Shown: positions 33,965 to 45,690, counted from the stretch's first letter. The stretch is 64,000 bases of DNA from Citrus sinensis (GCF_022201045.2 NC_068558.1:38397501-38461500); one strand, 5' to 3'. A program made the numbers and translations. The notes: generated from the sequence alone by a model not told the origin.

Positions 33965-36900
33965 ATGGAGGCTGAGAAGAGTTTAACGTCATTTCTTAAT
34001 CATAGTGTCCATCTCGATCGTTTTGATGGAACTAATTTCACTCGTTAGAAGGGAAAATTGTTCTTTCTCCTTACTATTCTTAAAGTGGCATATGTTCTTG
34101 ATCCGAAATTGGAACCATTTCCAGAACCAAGAGAAGATGATACCGAAGTTGTTAAGGCTGAAAGGAAACGTCGTGAGGATGATGAATTGATGTGTCAGGG
34201 TCACATACTCAATACGCTTTCTGACAGGTTATATGATCTCTACAATTCTATGACTTCTCCGGTGGAAATTTAGAATGCTCTTGAGTACAAATACAAAACG
34301 GAGAAAGAAGGTACTGACAAATTCCTTGTATCTAAATATTTTGAATTTATTATGGTTGACACAAAATCCATTCTTGATCAAATATATGAGTTACAAATTA
34401 TTGTTGCTAAGCTTCGAGAGTTAAAAGTTGAAATTTCTGAATCATTTCAAGTTGGGGCTATTATTGCTAAATTGCCACAAAGTTGGAATGATTATAAAAA
34501 GAAACTCCTTCATAGTAAAGAGAACATAACTTTAGAAGAATTGCAAAAACACTTGATAATGAAGAAGAGACTAGGTCTCGCGAATCCAAGGATAAGCATG
34601 ATTCTACTAAAGTTAATGTTGTTGAAGCTAGTAAATTCTCAAAGAATTTTAAAGTCAAGAATGACAAGAAATTCAAGAAGTCCAGCACACAAAAGTTTTC
34701 TGGAAATTGTTTCTTTTGTGGTAAGAAAGGTCATCGCCAAAGTGATTGCAGATTTAAGAAGAAAAAGGAAGAAGTGAATTCCCATAAAGCTAATGTTATT
34801 GAAAACAAATCTGAAGAGATTTGTGCTATGGTTTCTGAAATGCAAATTGGCATGATTACCAAAACCAATATGGCTAAAACTAAGTCCTATGATTGGTGGC
34901 TCGATTCGGGTGCAACAATTCATGTTTGTAATGATAAGAAATTTTTCTTATCATACAAAGAAGAAACGGAAAGACAAATAGTTCTCATGGGGAATAATAA
35001 TGCAGCCATAGTAGCAGGGAAATGAGTAGTTGAGATCAACTTCACTTCTGGAAAGAAAGTCACATTGTATAATGTCTTTCATGTACCCTCCGTTAGGAAA
35101 AATCTTATTTCTGCTAGTTGTATGTGTAAGTATGGGCTTAAGATTGTGCTTGAGGGTAATACTTGTATTATCTCAAAGAATGGATTATTTGTTGGGAAAG
35201 GGTATTCTTGTGATGGAATGTACAAACTCAACATTAATAATAATAATATCAACTTAGCTTATATTGTTGAGTCTTGTGATGTTTGGCATGCTAGATTAGC
35301 ACATTTGAATTTTAGATCTTTGAAATACATGTCTAAGCATGGTTTCATTAATTGCAATGATGTTAAAGGTCATAAGTGTGAAATCTGCATCCAAGCTAAA
35401 TTAACTAAGAAACCTCTTCCTAAAGCCGAACGAAATACTCAAATAATACATTTAATACATACAGATATTTGTGAGTATAATGGCATTTTAACAAGAGGAG
35501 GTAAGAGGTACTTTATCACTTTTATTGATGATTGTTCTAGATACACTTATGTGATACTTAGAACAAAAAATGAAGCTTTTGATAAATTTAAAATTTTCAA
35601 AGCTGAAGTTGAAAACCAAAAAGATAAGAAAATCAAAATGGTTCGTAGTGATAGAGGTGGTGAATATTTCTCAATTGAATTTAATAATTATTGTGAAGAA
35701 GTTGGAATTATTCACCAAAGATCAGCTCCATTTACTCCTCAACAAAATGGTTTGGCTGAAATGAAGAATAAGATCTTCACTGATATAATAAATTCCATGA
35801 TCCTTAATGCAAAACTGCCAAATAATTTATGGGGGGAAGCATTACTCACTGCATGTCATATTCATAACAGAATTACATCTTTGAAAACACATATATCTCC
35901 TTATGAAATTTGGAAAGGAAGAAAACCAAACTTGATGTATTTAAGGGTCTGGGGTTGTTTAGCTTTTTATAAAATACATGATCCTAAATCATCAAAGTTA
36001 GGTGCTAGAGGTATAAAGAGTGTTTTTGTAGGATATGCTGAAAATTCCAAGGCGTATAGGTTGTTAGATTTAGATTCCAATGTGATTGTGGAATCTAGAG
36101 ATGTTGAGTTTATTGAGAATAAATTTCAACTTGATTCTAATATTGAATTAGAATCAATCATTGATCAACCATGTGTTAATACTCCTGTTACCTTCACTAA
36201 CAATAATAAAAGGAAAAAGTCTATGATATCTTTCGAACCAAGGAGGAGTCAACGTAAAAAGAAAGAAAAGAGTTTAGCTCCGGATTTTATTTCATCACAA
36301 GCACTACTCTTCTTGGTTGAAGGGGATAGAAAGAATGTACTTAACAAAGTACCATTGTTGTTCAATATTGAAAAAAGATCCAAAGACATTTAGCGAAGCT
36401 ATGTCTTCTAGAGATGCTTCTTTTTGGAGAGAGGCGGTAAATGATGAAATGGATTCAATTATGTCGAATCAAACATGGGTCTTGGTTGATTTTCCTCCAG
36501 GATCTAAACCAATTAGCAGCAAATGGGTATTTAGAAGAAAGTACAATAGTGATGGTTCTTTGCAAACTTTTAAGGCTAGATTAGTAGCCAAAGGGTTTAA
36601 GCAACGAAATGGTATTGATTATTTCGATACATATGCTCTGGTAGCTAGGTTAACTTCTATAAGAGTGCTATTTGCAATTGCTTCATTGAAAAATTTGTAT
36701 GTGCATCAAATGGATGTTAAAACAGCTTTTCTTAATGGTGATCTTGATGAAGAAATCTATATGGAACAACCTGAGGGATTTGTTTTGCCAAGAAATGAGA
36801 AAAAGGTATGCAAGTTAGTCAAATCTCTTTATGGTTTAAAACAAGCACTAAAACAATGGCATGAGAAGTTTGATTCGGTAATTTTATCTCATGGTTTTAA

Positions 36901-37955
36901 GCATAATAATGCTGATAAATGTATATATTTTAAATTTACGAATGATTTTGGCGTGATTATATGCTTGTATGTTGATGACTTGCTTATCTTTGGAACAAAT
37001 ATGCGAGGAGTAGATGATACAAAGAAATATTTATTTAACTTTACAATTTAAGATGAAAGATCTTGGTGAAGTAGATACTATCTTAGGTGTCAAAGTGAAT
37101 AAACATAGTGGGGGTTACTCGTTGTGTCAATCTCATTATATAGAGAAAGTGCTTCTTAAATTCAATTATTTGAAATTTAAAGAAGCTAATACCCCATATG
37201 ATTCTAATATTAAATTACTAGAAAATGCAGGTCGAGTAGTAGCACAATTAGAATATGCTAATGCTATAGGTAGCTTGATGTATGCTATGCATTGTACGAG
37301 GCCTGATATAGTATTTGCAGTTTGTAAAATGTCAAGATTCACGAGTAACCCTAGTGTTGAACACTGGAAAGCAATTGGTAGGATACTTGGTTATCTTAAA
37401 AGGACCATTAATTTGGGTTTGTTTTATAATGATTATCCTGAAGTACTGGAAGGATATTCAGATGCTAATTGGGTAACCAATACAAGAGACAATAAATCCA
37501 CTTTTGGTTGGATTTTTACAATTGCTGGAGGAGTGGCTTCTTGGGCTTCAAAGAAACAAACGTGCATAACTCATTCAACAATGGAAAGTGAGTGTATAAC
37601 ACTTGCAGCTGCAGGCAAAGAAGCAGAATGGCTGAGAAATTTGTTGTTTGATATAATGTTGTGGCCACAACCGATGCCATCTATTTCTTTGTACTGCGAC
37701 AGTGAAGCTACATTGTCTAGAGCTTATAATAAAGTGTATAATGGAAAGTCTAGACATATTAGCTTGAGACATGAATATGTGAAACAATTAATAGCAAATG
37801 GTGTTATTAATATTGTTTATGTTAGGACTAATAAGAACCTAGCAGATCCTTTAACAAAAGGTCTTTCAAGAGACTTAGTTAAGGATACATCTTTTGGAAT
37901 GAGATTGAAACCTTTGCATAATAAAGTCACCAACAATGGTAACCCAACTATGTAG
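33965..37955 (+). pseudogene. Copia gag-pol, broken by at least three stops and three frame shifts
   Basis: The ATG at 33965 opens a UBN2-type gag. In-frame stops follow at 34046-34048 and 34271-34273. The frame shifts at about 34560, so that the CCHC zinc knuckle (CFFCGKKGHRQSDC, about 34708) and the protease motif (WLDSGATIH, about 34900) lie in another frame. A further stop is at 35023-35025. The integrase zinc-binding and core segments run 35290-35990, but the frame shifts again at about 36380. The reverse transcriptase (YVDDLLIF at about 36968) shifts at about 37030 into an RNase H frame that ends at 37955. The element cannot make its own proteins. Its identity as Ty1/copia is secure from domain order. 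Confidence 0.93.
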
Positions 37956-38457
37956 TAGTTGTACCGCTACTCCATAGTTAAATGGGTAATAACAAGTTGT
38001 TGTTATGTGACTGGTTTGACATCGAATAATAAATAATCTCATTCGAGAGTTTCGGTGCAAATAGCTACGAGATTAAGGTTGAGTATTTACTCTTAATGAA
38101 GTTCAAGTCTTATAGTAGCTAAAGACATGATTTGAAACTTCACCTAAGTGAACATAAGAAATGGTGCCGTTTCTAACAAGGTCATGGTTTAATCTTGTAA
38201 ATGTTCATGAATCTAAGATAGAGCACAAGGCCGGAATAGTGCTAACTATTGGAACACAACTTTGAAATCTGGGATAGCTTATATGTGATGTATCTCCGGT
38301 ATTTACTTAAGAGACAAAGTTTAATGCTTAGCACACTATTGTCCTGTAAATGCTTTGAAATACACTCACTAATTAAAGGTTAAAATCGAAAGATATTTTT
38401 TTGTATGTATAAGTTTATCATTAATAAATCTGAAAAATATTACAAGCTAGTGGGGAT
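37956..38457 (+). other. Copia 3' untranslated region
   Basis: This is the non-coding stretch between the RNase H stop and the 3' LTR. A short purine-rich run (AGTGGGGA, about 38449-38456) just before the LTR is the likely polypurine tract. Confidence 0.6.
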
Positions 38458-39236
38458 TGTAAGAGAGATTGTAACATTTTTCAAGTTTTTTGGTTTGATA
38501 ATCTGGACGAAAACGGTTTACCGTTTCTTGAGCAAACGGCTAACCGTTTAAGTCCAGAGAGCATGTTTGCTGTTCTGGATAAAACGGCTCACCGTTATTG
38601 AGACAACGGCTAACCGTTTAACTCCAGAGAGTATGTTTTATGTTCTAGAGAAAATGGCTCACCGTTATTGAGAAAACGGCTAACCGTTTATTTACAGAGA
38701 GCAACGTATTTGACATTCTGGAATAAAACGGCTCACCGTTATTGAGCAAACGGTTAACCGTTTATTTACAGAGAGCAACGTATTTGACATTCTGGAATAA
38801 AACGGCTCACCGTTTATTGAGAAAATGGCTAACCGTTTATTTCCAGAAAGGCGTCAATTGGAAAAACGGTTAGCAAGAATGAAAATTTCAATTGTCAATC
38901 GATGCAAATTCAAACCAAAAGAGTGTCTTCGAAGAAGTACCATTTCTAATGGTTGTATTCTATCAAATAAACATCTTCTTCATTAAAAAAAGACACACAA
39001 TTAGATTGAATATCAGATTTTGCAGGTTTTATATATGTTCTGGAAATACAATCTTTTTTGCTAGAGATTGTATTCAGGATTTGATATATCTTGGGGGTAA
39101 TTTGCCAAGAAAAACTCTATAGCAAACCAAGATTGGTGAGGGCAAATAAAACCTTAAAGGAAAGTGTGCAAACACGTCTCAAATCCTAAGAAACTTTCTT
39201 TGTTCTTTGCCTCAATATTCTTATTATTCTCTAACA
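38458..39236 (+). repeat. 3' LTR of the copia element (779 bp)
   Basis: It matches the 5' LTR but carries one more unit of the type CAGAGAGCAACGTATTTGAC plus an AACGG/CCGTT dyad, bringing the motif count to about 19. The self-complementary segment is also present (about 39143-39158). Confidence 0.93.
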
Positions 39237-39868
39237 GCTGATTCTTCTTCTTCTTCTTCCAAGCAAAAATCCCAAGAAGCGGGTTCAACGCCAGCTTCAA
39301 TGCCATTATATTCACAAAGTATGTGGGCTGTTCATAGCAGCTCGACTGACACTGCAAATTTCAGTGCTTTTGAATTAATATCTAATCCTAGTATTCTTTT
39401 GTTGGCTCAACATCAACGGGGCTTAGATTACATGCAGGACAAGTCATCTTCCAGGGACTTCAGGATTACGCAAAACTTATTTGAGACGGTCAGAGTTTAA
39501 TTCAGAGCTGATGAATCACCAATATGGTCTTTTTGACTATCAGCTGAGAGAAGTTTCACTGAAGATAACACACGAACAGTTGTTTCTCCGGATATCAACC
39601 GATAAACATGGCTTATCCTTGATCAACAAGCTAATCAAAGTGCTTGCAAATTTGTTGCTGGTTTGATATGTAATGGCAACTTTGAACAAATTATTCAAAT
39701 TCCTAATGATGATTACATTTGGGTCGTCCATCATATTGCAGTGCTTACATCCTCTTTACAAGAAGAAGTTATGATTTAATATATCAAGCAGCGTCAGACC
39801 ATGCCTCTTTCTGGCATGCCATTAGCAAGAATGTTACAATATGGAGATGAAAAGGTTCGCAGAGAAGA

Positions 39869-40337
39869 TGATAGGTCCCAGTCAGAACTACACTAATTCA
39901 ATGCGTATGATTCTCTTTCGGTGAGAATAAACCACAAGATAATTTTAGATAATTTGCTGACTGATTATTATTGAACTCAAGAGCGTATTTATACATTTAA
40001 TCACAGCCCACTACTATGATATACAGCCGAAAATAGAGGCTTATAATACGTCCACTAAGCAAATAGCAGAATACAAAATAAATGCAACTACCTAGCTATT
40101 AACCCGTTCAGCAAAACAAGTAGCACAAGATAATTTAAATGCAACAACTAAACAAGCTATGAATACTCCAACGTCTATTTTAAGTCGATAACTATGAATA
40201 TTGCTTCGGTTCCTACTCCCTTGCATGTATGACTTTCACGCCCTGCATGCCCATGTCACACGTTTAGACCCCATCCTTCATACTTGAAATTTGGTTTTGT
40301 CACCCTTGTTATCTTACATGGTTCTCCAGCCTCATCA
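39869..40337 (-). repeat. 3' LTR of the gag-only element
   Basis: It starts TGATAGGTCC and ends CTCATCA on the plus strand, that is TGATGAG to CCTATCA in element sense. It is 469 bp, the same length as its partner. Confidence 0.93.
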
Positions 40338-40382
40338 ATACCCTCCCCTCAAAGTGGACTCTTGTCCTCAAGGTCCATATTT

Positions 40383-41417
40383 TTAAATAGATTCATTGTT
40401 TCCTTTATGATTCGATAAGGAATGAAATGAATTTTTTGGTTTGGCACAGTCTGTTGGGGTAACCTCCGCAGTAATTTCAGTTTCTTCATACATAATATCT
40501 CTCGCATCAGTACTTCCTTCAAGCAACAATATTTGAGGGCCCATACATTTGTGACCTACAGTAAACTTCTCAGGACAGTTAAAACAAAGCCCTTGGGCAC
40601 CACGTCTCTGCATCTCGTCCCACGTCAAGCGTTTGACATTAGATGTTGATGTTCCGCTAACTGGGAATGGCTGGGAAAACTTGTGTTGGACTTGGTCTGC
40701 TTGCATATGCGCCAAACTGATAGCTTCCTTCAAAGTCTTTGGCTTGAACATCCTGATGCCATCATATATCTCAGGCTTAAGACCTCCCATAAAAGTTCCA
40801 ACTAAAGCTTTTTGCGTCCACCTATGAACTCGATTGCCCAATCTTTTAAACTCTCGTTCATAATCACGTAAGGTGCCCACTTGCCGCACCTTGGATAGAG
40901 CTTCATCAAAATCTTCGCACTCGGTAGGTCCGAAACGTGCCCATAATTCTTCTTCAAAATTTGTCCATGTAACCGTTCTTCCCTCCTCCTTATAAGCTTT
41001 GTGCAGCCACTGCCACCATTGGTTGGCTTCACCCTCAAGATGGAATGATGCCAATGCAACCTTTTGTGTCTCCGTTGTTCCCTGGTATTCAAAGAATTGG
41101 GAAACTTTGCTAAACCACTCCCTAGGATCATCTCCAGCGTACCTTGGAAATTCAAGCTTAGCCATTTTTGAGGAGAAAATCATTCGGCTTCCACTAGCTT
41201 CCTCCTTGGTATGCTCCTTGTAAGAATGGCTAGGGTGATTATTGACGTTATGGCTGGACCCTTCCTTGTTTGAAAAGAAAGCCTCGGACATACGATTGAT
41301 GGTCTCCTTAAGCTGATGCAGTTTGTCATTAATGCCAATCTCCATTTGTTGCAATCCATCTTGAAGTCCATCAAGCCTCGCTTCTAAATTTTCAATCCTT
41401 TCTTTGTTAGTTGCCAT
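40383..41417 (-). CDS. Ty3-type gag of the TR-GAG-like element, intact
   Basis: The frame encodes 344 residues from the ATG at 41417 (MATNKERIENLEARLDG); a longer frame starts with TTG in the leader and is not used. The first 50 residues form a coiled coil. A Ty3 retrotrans_gag domain follows (DPREWFSKVSQFFEYQG, then ANQWWQWLHKAYKEEG, then VHRWTQKALVGTFMGG). A CCHC-like knuckle of the CFNCPEKFTVGHKC type comes near residue 285. The protein would form capsid-like particles around retroelement RNA. No protease, reverse transcriptase or integrase follows, and the polypurine tract comes soon after the stop. The frame is intact, unlike that of the nearby copia element. Confidence 0.93.
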   Translation of the reverse strand: MATNKERIENLEARLDGLQDGLQQMEIGINDKLHQLKETINRMSEAFFSNKEGSSHNVNNHPSHSYKEHTKEEASGSRMIFSSKMAKLEFPRYAGDDPREWFSKVSQFFEYQGTTETQKVALASFHLEGEANQWWQWLHKAYKEEGRTVTWTNFEEELWARFGPTECEDFDEALSKVRQVGTLRDYEREFKRLGNRVHRWTQKALVGTFMGGLKPEIYDGIRMFKPKTLKEAISLAHMQADQVQHKFSQPFPVSGTSTSNVKRLTWDEMQRRGAQGLCFNCPEKFTVGHKCMGPQILLLEGSTDARDIMYEETEITAEVTPTDCAKPKNSFHSLSNHKGNNESI

Positions 41418-41450
41418 GAGAACAATAAAGTTTTTGAACAAGATAATGCG

Positions 41451-41462
41451 GCTCTGATACCA
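41451..41462 (-). other. Primer-binding site (initiator tRNA-Met) of the gag-only element
   Basis: In element sense the site reads TGGTATCAGAGC, the standard plant Met-tRNA primer site, two bases after the 5' LTR. Confidence 0.92.
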
Positions 41463-41464
41463 AT

Positions 41465-41933
41465 TGATAGGTCCCAGTCAGAACTACACTTAATCAATGC
41501 GTATAATTCTCTTTGGGTGAGAATAAACCACAAGATAATTTTAGATAATTTACTGACTGCTTATTATTGAACTCGAGAGCGTATTTATACATTTAATTAC
41601 AGCCCACTACTATGATATACAGCCGAAAATAGAGGCTTATAATACGTCCACTAAGCAAATAGCAGAATACAAAATAAATGCAACTACCTAGCTATTAACT
41701 CATTCAGCAAAACAAGTAGCACAAGATAATTTAAATGCAACAACTAAACAAGCTATGAATACTCCAACGTCTACTTTAAGTCGATAACTATGAATATTGC
41801 TTCGGTTCCTACTCCCTTGCATGTATGACTTTCACGCCCTGCATGCCCATGTCACACGTCTAGACCCCATCCTTCATACTTGAAATTTGGTTTTGTCACC
41901 CTTGTTATCTTACATGGTTCTCCAGCCTCATCA
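41465..41933 (-). repeat. 5' LTR of the gag-only element
   Basis: This is the 469-bp direct-repeat partner of 39869-40337, with the same ends. Confidence 0.93.
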
Positions 41934-42385
41934 GAAGACAAATTTTGCATTTAATTTCGATCAATGCAGCAACCCTTTCCGGAGATCCCTTCCGGAACTA
42001 TGTCGTGCAGCATGTCTTATCCCTCGAGAACCCAGAAGTGATCGAAACAATCAGCTTTGCACTTACAGGCCACTGTATTTATCTCTCCTTGATAAAATGA
42101 GGCAGTTTTGTACTTCAAAGATGCTTCAAGTTTCAGAACATAGTGCAATATATTGTTAAAGATTTTTTGAGCTGTTACAATATCCTGCTACTTTCCAATG
42201 ACAGATATGGGAACTATGTGATTTAAACAGCACTGAAATAGACAATTCGAGCGAAGGTGAATAGACCTGATCTTCATGATACACTAGTGATCAACCTCGT
42301 CTTGCTGCTCTGCAGATAATGAGATATGGAAGGAATGTTTATAATGTAATTAGCCATATGATCTCAGAATTAGGTAAATTTGTTT

Positions 42386-43692
42386 AATCGTTTCCTCGTT
42401 CATGTCTGTCATAATGTTTTAGGAAAACATTTTATATCTTTCTGCTTGAGTCTTGTACTGTCTTCTCCTGTTTCCAATGTAATAGAGTTTCTTCACAAAT
42501 GGAAAAAGCTAGTTTGGCCAGAAGCTTTTGTAGTAGTTGCACAGAAAAATCGGTTTGAAGAACAGAGCAAAAAGCAAAACTATATTTCACAGAGAATAAA
42601 CATTCATCTCGTTCTTTATGACATCTTTGCACTCAAGAGTGCCTCCAATGGCTTGCAAGCCTGAATATATTGGTTTATAGATCCCAAAATGCCAGCCATT
42701 TTGCAAGCCGCAACGCAAAGCATAACTGGTTTATACTCACAAAGTATTCTCTCCTCATCATTAGAAAATATATTCCATTTACAAGAGTCCTCAAATATTA
42801 CTTCGGTTACAGAGAATGCAAAGCAAAATTTTTGAGAGTCAAGAGTACCTTAAGCATTGCAGCGGTTTCCTATGGCTCATACGTATAAATAAGCCATATC
42901 TAAGCAGAAACTATGTCAGTGACGATTTAATGTGTGGACAAGAAGTCCTACTCGCAAAAATTGAACAGGCTATAATGGATGATAACCAAGATTACCTCTA
43001 AAAACCATATTCTGTTCTTAGAGTCCAATAAATATGCATCAGATAAGGTGCCGGATTGTGGCAAAAAAAATTAACATATGCAAAGGCTTGGCATCTTTTG
43101 GTGTAAAATGCAAGTCATGAATAATAATAGGCAGAAATCAAGGTGCAACCATAAGTAAAAGGTGTTAAGATTAAATTTTAATAGGAAAAGGTTCCTCCGT
43201 CAAGTTCAATCCCTGCCCTCCTTACTCAAAACTAAATAAAAAACAAAAAAAACATACACAGCTAAGAGTTTTTAGTCAAAACGAGGCACCTCTATAGTTC
43301 TATGAGTCAAATTAATATGGTTAAACACATGCTAACGAGCACCCCCATGTAATAATTGGCCCCTTTAAAAGCCTCCCAAATTACAATCCTGGATAAAAAG
43401 TTCACAGGATTCGCATGAGTTTCAGGGGAATGCCTCTTTACTTTTTATTTATTTTTTTTTTTTTTCAGTACATCTGTTATCAGGCCAAGGCCCACGAGGT
43501 GTGCCTCATCTTCACAAAACTGCAGTCGCCACGCTTATTTCCAAGTGACCAGGAAAGTCGACATTTTCGTGTCAGAGTATCTAAATAACGCTGAATCCAT
43601 ATAATTATTTTCCACCTACAGTTAGCTAAACCTTGCTAGCAGACAGTTTAATACAATGAACAGGAAATCTGAAGACATTCAACTGGCAGAAT
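42386..43692. other. Intergenic, no gene seen
   Basis: The first part may be the 3' flank of the Pumilio pseudogene. The last part before 43693 is probably the 3' UTR of the PORR gene. Short ORFs here show no recognisable family. Confidence 0.45.
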
Positions 43693-44979
43693 CTAGGAAG
43701 GATCAGGCATAAGTTCGTCCGAATAATATTCAGAAAACAAATTACAATCTGACTCGTCTTCGTAACTAAATCCAGTGCCACTGAGCTGATTGCTACATGT
43801 AACATTCAACGGGTCCTTCTTCACGCCAGCACTCGTAGTTTTATTGTATAACCCTCTACTCCTGTCCAGGAACCCTTCCCTCATCATGCTTGCAAATCTT
43901 TCTCGGGCATCAACAAGGGGGTTCTTTACCAAAAGTTGCTGTTGATCGTAGGCTTCCCTAAGAACAATAGTCTGAGTGTTAAGCTTCATAGAGATGTAAA
44001 AAATTCCAGGATGCCGTTCAAACACTTTGGTAAACTTTTGAGGCAGAGACAACGGTATGCGGAGATTACTCACATTCTTACGCTCTGTTTTTTTTCGTAT
44101 GGTGAGATGAAGAAGCTCATGAAAGATGCCAACAATCCTCTTTTCAGAAACATCAGTACGAGGATCCAAATGAGAGGCATCAGTGTAAGGTGAAGTATAT
44201 GGCAGACTCTGCCACTCTTTTAACCACTCCATGCACTTCCTTTTCAGCCCAAAACCCCTTGTAAATCTAATTGGGAAGGCCAAACTATTACTTCTTAAAT
44301 CTTCTTCCTTCTGCTGTAAAACAGCATTTTTTTGCAATTGGGAGACAGCAAGGTCATCATCCCATGATAACAGTTTCAAGCCAACACGATCATCCGGGAG
44401 GCGGACCAAAGAAAATAATTCAGGGTGACGTGTAATTAAGTAATCACGGTAATCATAAGGTAATCCCATATCCCATTTCAGCTGGTCAATGGTTTGTAAA
44501 GGAAGCATTCTGTCCCTAGTGAGCATAAGAAGTTTACATAGCCTATCAAGAATGTCTTTCTGGTTCTGCTGAAGAATATTAAGCCCTTCATGATGAACAT
44601 CGGCAGCTTCAGGAGTCAAACCAAAGCAGGGAACGCGAGTGCCTCCACTGTCCAGAACATGAGACTCACAAAAAATATTCGGGTATCTCCTTATAAACGT
44701 GGAGAGCTTAAGATTTTGTGGTAGACCGAGTTGCCCTCGATGCCTGCAAAGGTGGTAAATAGGAACAAAACAATGCGAAGCAGAGGAAATGATAGAAACA
44801 AGGAAGCAGGCCGCTCTAAGATCCTTCTCAGCAGCCACAACAGCATCCAGAGACTTATCTTTAGCCCATTTCAACTTAACATTCACCAGACCGAAATTCT
44901 GCTGGTAACTAAACCCTTTTCGGCATTCACTTAAAAATGCAGAGTATACAGCTCTACCCGAAAACAACCAGTAAACCAT
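43693..44979 (-). CDS. WTF9: PORR-domain organelle RNA-splicing factor, WTF9-like
   Basis: This is an intronless frame of about 428 residues from the ATG at 44979 (MVYWLFSGRAVYSAF); a slightly longer frame begins with TTG. The first 30 residues, rich in Phe, Arg and Ser, look like a mitochondrial presequence. The rest is a plant organelle RNA recognition (PORR) domain with the family landmarks WAKDKSLDAVV, LSTFIRRYPNIF, DRLCKLLMLTRDRMLPL, YRDYLITRHPELFSLV and LPQKFTKVFERHPGIFYISM. PORR proteins bind group II introns in plastids or mitochondria. The closest family I recall is WTF9, which splices the rpl2 and ccmFC introns in mitochondria; that assignment is less sure than the family. The C-terminal 60 residues are acidic and poorly conserved in style. 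The 5' third of this gene and its promoter are duplicated at 52440-53520. Confidence 0.88.
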   Translation of the reverse strand: MVYWLFSGRAVYSAFLSECRKGFSYQQNFGLVNVKLKWAKDKSLDAVVAAEKDLRAACFLVSIISSASHCFVPIYHLCRHRGQLGLPQNLKLSTFIRRYPNIFCESHVLDSGGTRVPCFGLTPEAADVHHEGLNILQQNQKDILDRLCKLLMLTRDRMLPLQTIDQLKWDMGLPYDYRDYLITRHPELFSLVRLPDDRVGLKLLSWDDDLAVSQLQKNAVLQQKEEDLRSNSLAFPIRFTRGFGLKRKCMEWLKEWQSLPYTSPYTDASHLDPRTDVSEKRIVGIFHELLHLTIRKKTERKNVSNLRIPLSLPQKFTKVFERHPGIFYISMKLNTQTIVLREAYDQQQLLVKNPLVDARERFASMMREGFLDRSRGLYNKTTSAGVKKDPLNVTCSNQLSGTGFSYEDESDCNLFSEYYSDELMPDPS

Positions 44980-45690
44980 CTCATTCTTCAAAGGACCAAC
45001 AATTTAATGTGCTACAAATCCACCATTAAGTGTTTACAGTTAAAGATTACCCGCCCTTTCAATGCGCAATAAGCAATCTGCGAATTTGCAAAGTATCAGA
45101 ATAACTAAACAATCCACCGCCTTAATTATCGTCCCCAAAAAAAAAAAAAAATTAATTTCACAGATTAGAGGGCCAAAAGTGTCCATATAATTGAAAAATT
45201 CAACCATTTTCACCCATTTCTAATCAAATTTAAATTTTGATTGTAGACACTCTCTCTCCGAGTCGCAGTCCAATTTGCCCACAACTAAAATACTCGTCGT
45301 TAACTCTAATTACTAATAAAATTATACAAATTGACCTCTAATAAATATTAACCTCAAAAGCTTATTAACAAAAAAAAAATTAAAAACAAAAATACCAAAC
45401 CGCTCGAGTGCTGGTGGTGCTCTCAGGATTACTCCGCTTCCATTTGAGACTTGTAAGCGCTATGCTTGTGATAACTCTTCAGTTAATTTTGTCCACTTAA
45501 TTAATTAGAATGCTTTCGGCCTCTCCAAACTAGGCCTTCCGAATAGCCTAAGACATCGTCACGTGTGTATGTTTAGATATATGATTTAAATTTTCTTTTA
45601 AAATTAAAGTAATTGATAATAATAATTTTTGTTATACGTCAAAAATGTTATGCATAAAAGTACACAAAACGAGGGTGCAGGCTGTCTTTG
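44980..45690 (-). promoter_or_regulatory. 5' flank of the PORR gene, duplicated at 52700-53520
   Basis: This holds the promoter and 5' UTR in minus sense. Markers such as CCACCATTAAGTGTTTACAG, GAGTGCTGGTGGTGCTCTCA and GAATGCTTTCGGCCTCTCC recur in the same order downstream. Confidence 0.7.

Larger units (their letters stand above)
33237..39236 (+). mobile_element. Full-length Ty1/copia LTR retrotransposon, degenerate, with GCTGA target duplication
   Basis: Two direct LTRs (33237-33941 and 38458-39236) begin TGTAAGAGAG and end CTCTAACA. They are flanked by GCTGA at 33232-33236 and at 39237-39241, so the 6,000-bp element has an exact insertion signature. The order gag, protease, integrase, reverse transcriptase, RNase H is the Ty1/copia order. 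The LTRs differ by point changes and by a 74-base length difference from one extra internal repeat unit. The leader after the 5' LTR lacks a TGG-type primer site. The element lies in the 5' part of a Pumilio pseudogene. Confidence 0.95.
39869..41933 (-). mobile_element. Gag-only LTR retrotransposon (TR-GAG-like, Ty3-type), 2,065 bp, GAAGA target duplication
   Basis: Two 469-bp LTRs (39869-40337 and 41465-41933) differ at roughly a dozen positions by eye, suggesting a fairly recent insertion. They are flanked by GAAGA at 39864-39868 and 41934-41938. On the minus strand the primer site TGGTATCAGAGC (41462-41451), complementary to the 3' end of initiator tRNA-Met, follows the 5' LTR after two bases. 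The polypurine tract GAGGGGAGGGT (40350-40340) precedes the 3' LTR. The 1.1 kb interior has one gag ORF and no pol. This matches the terminal-repeat-with-GAG class, which depends on enzymes supplied by other elements. Confidence 0.95.
39242..42385 (+). pseudogene. Pumilio-type (APUM) RNA-binding protein pseudogene, split by TEs
   Basis: Fragments in several frames resemble Pumilio/PUF repeats. 39242-39500 encodes a Ser-rich leader, then LLLAQHQRGLDYMQDK. 39540-39660 encodes RISTDKHGLSLINKL. 41970-42235 encodes RNYVVQHVLSLENPEVIE, then YLSLIK, a stop, and NDRYGNYVI. A last piece near 42310-42370 reads MRYGRNVYNVI. PUF proteins bind 3' UTR motifs and repress or localise mRNAs. Stops and frame shifts show that it is dead. 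A gag-only retroelement sits at 39869-41933, and the copia element abuts its 5' end, so any first part was displaced or lost. No introns were recognised, so it could be a decayed single-exon APUM7/8-like gene. Confidence 0.7.
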
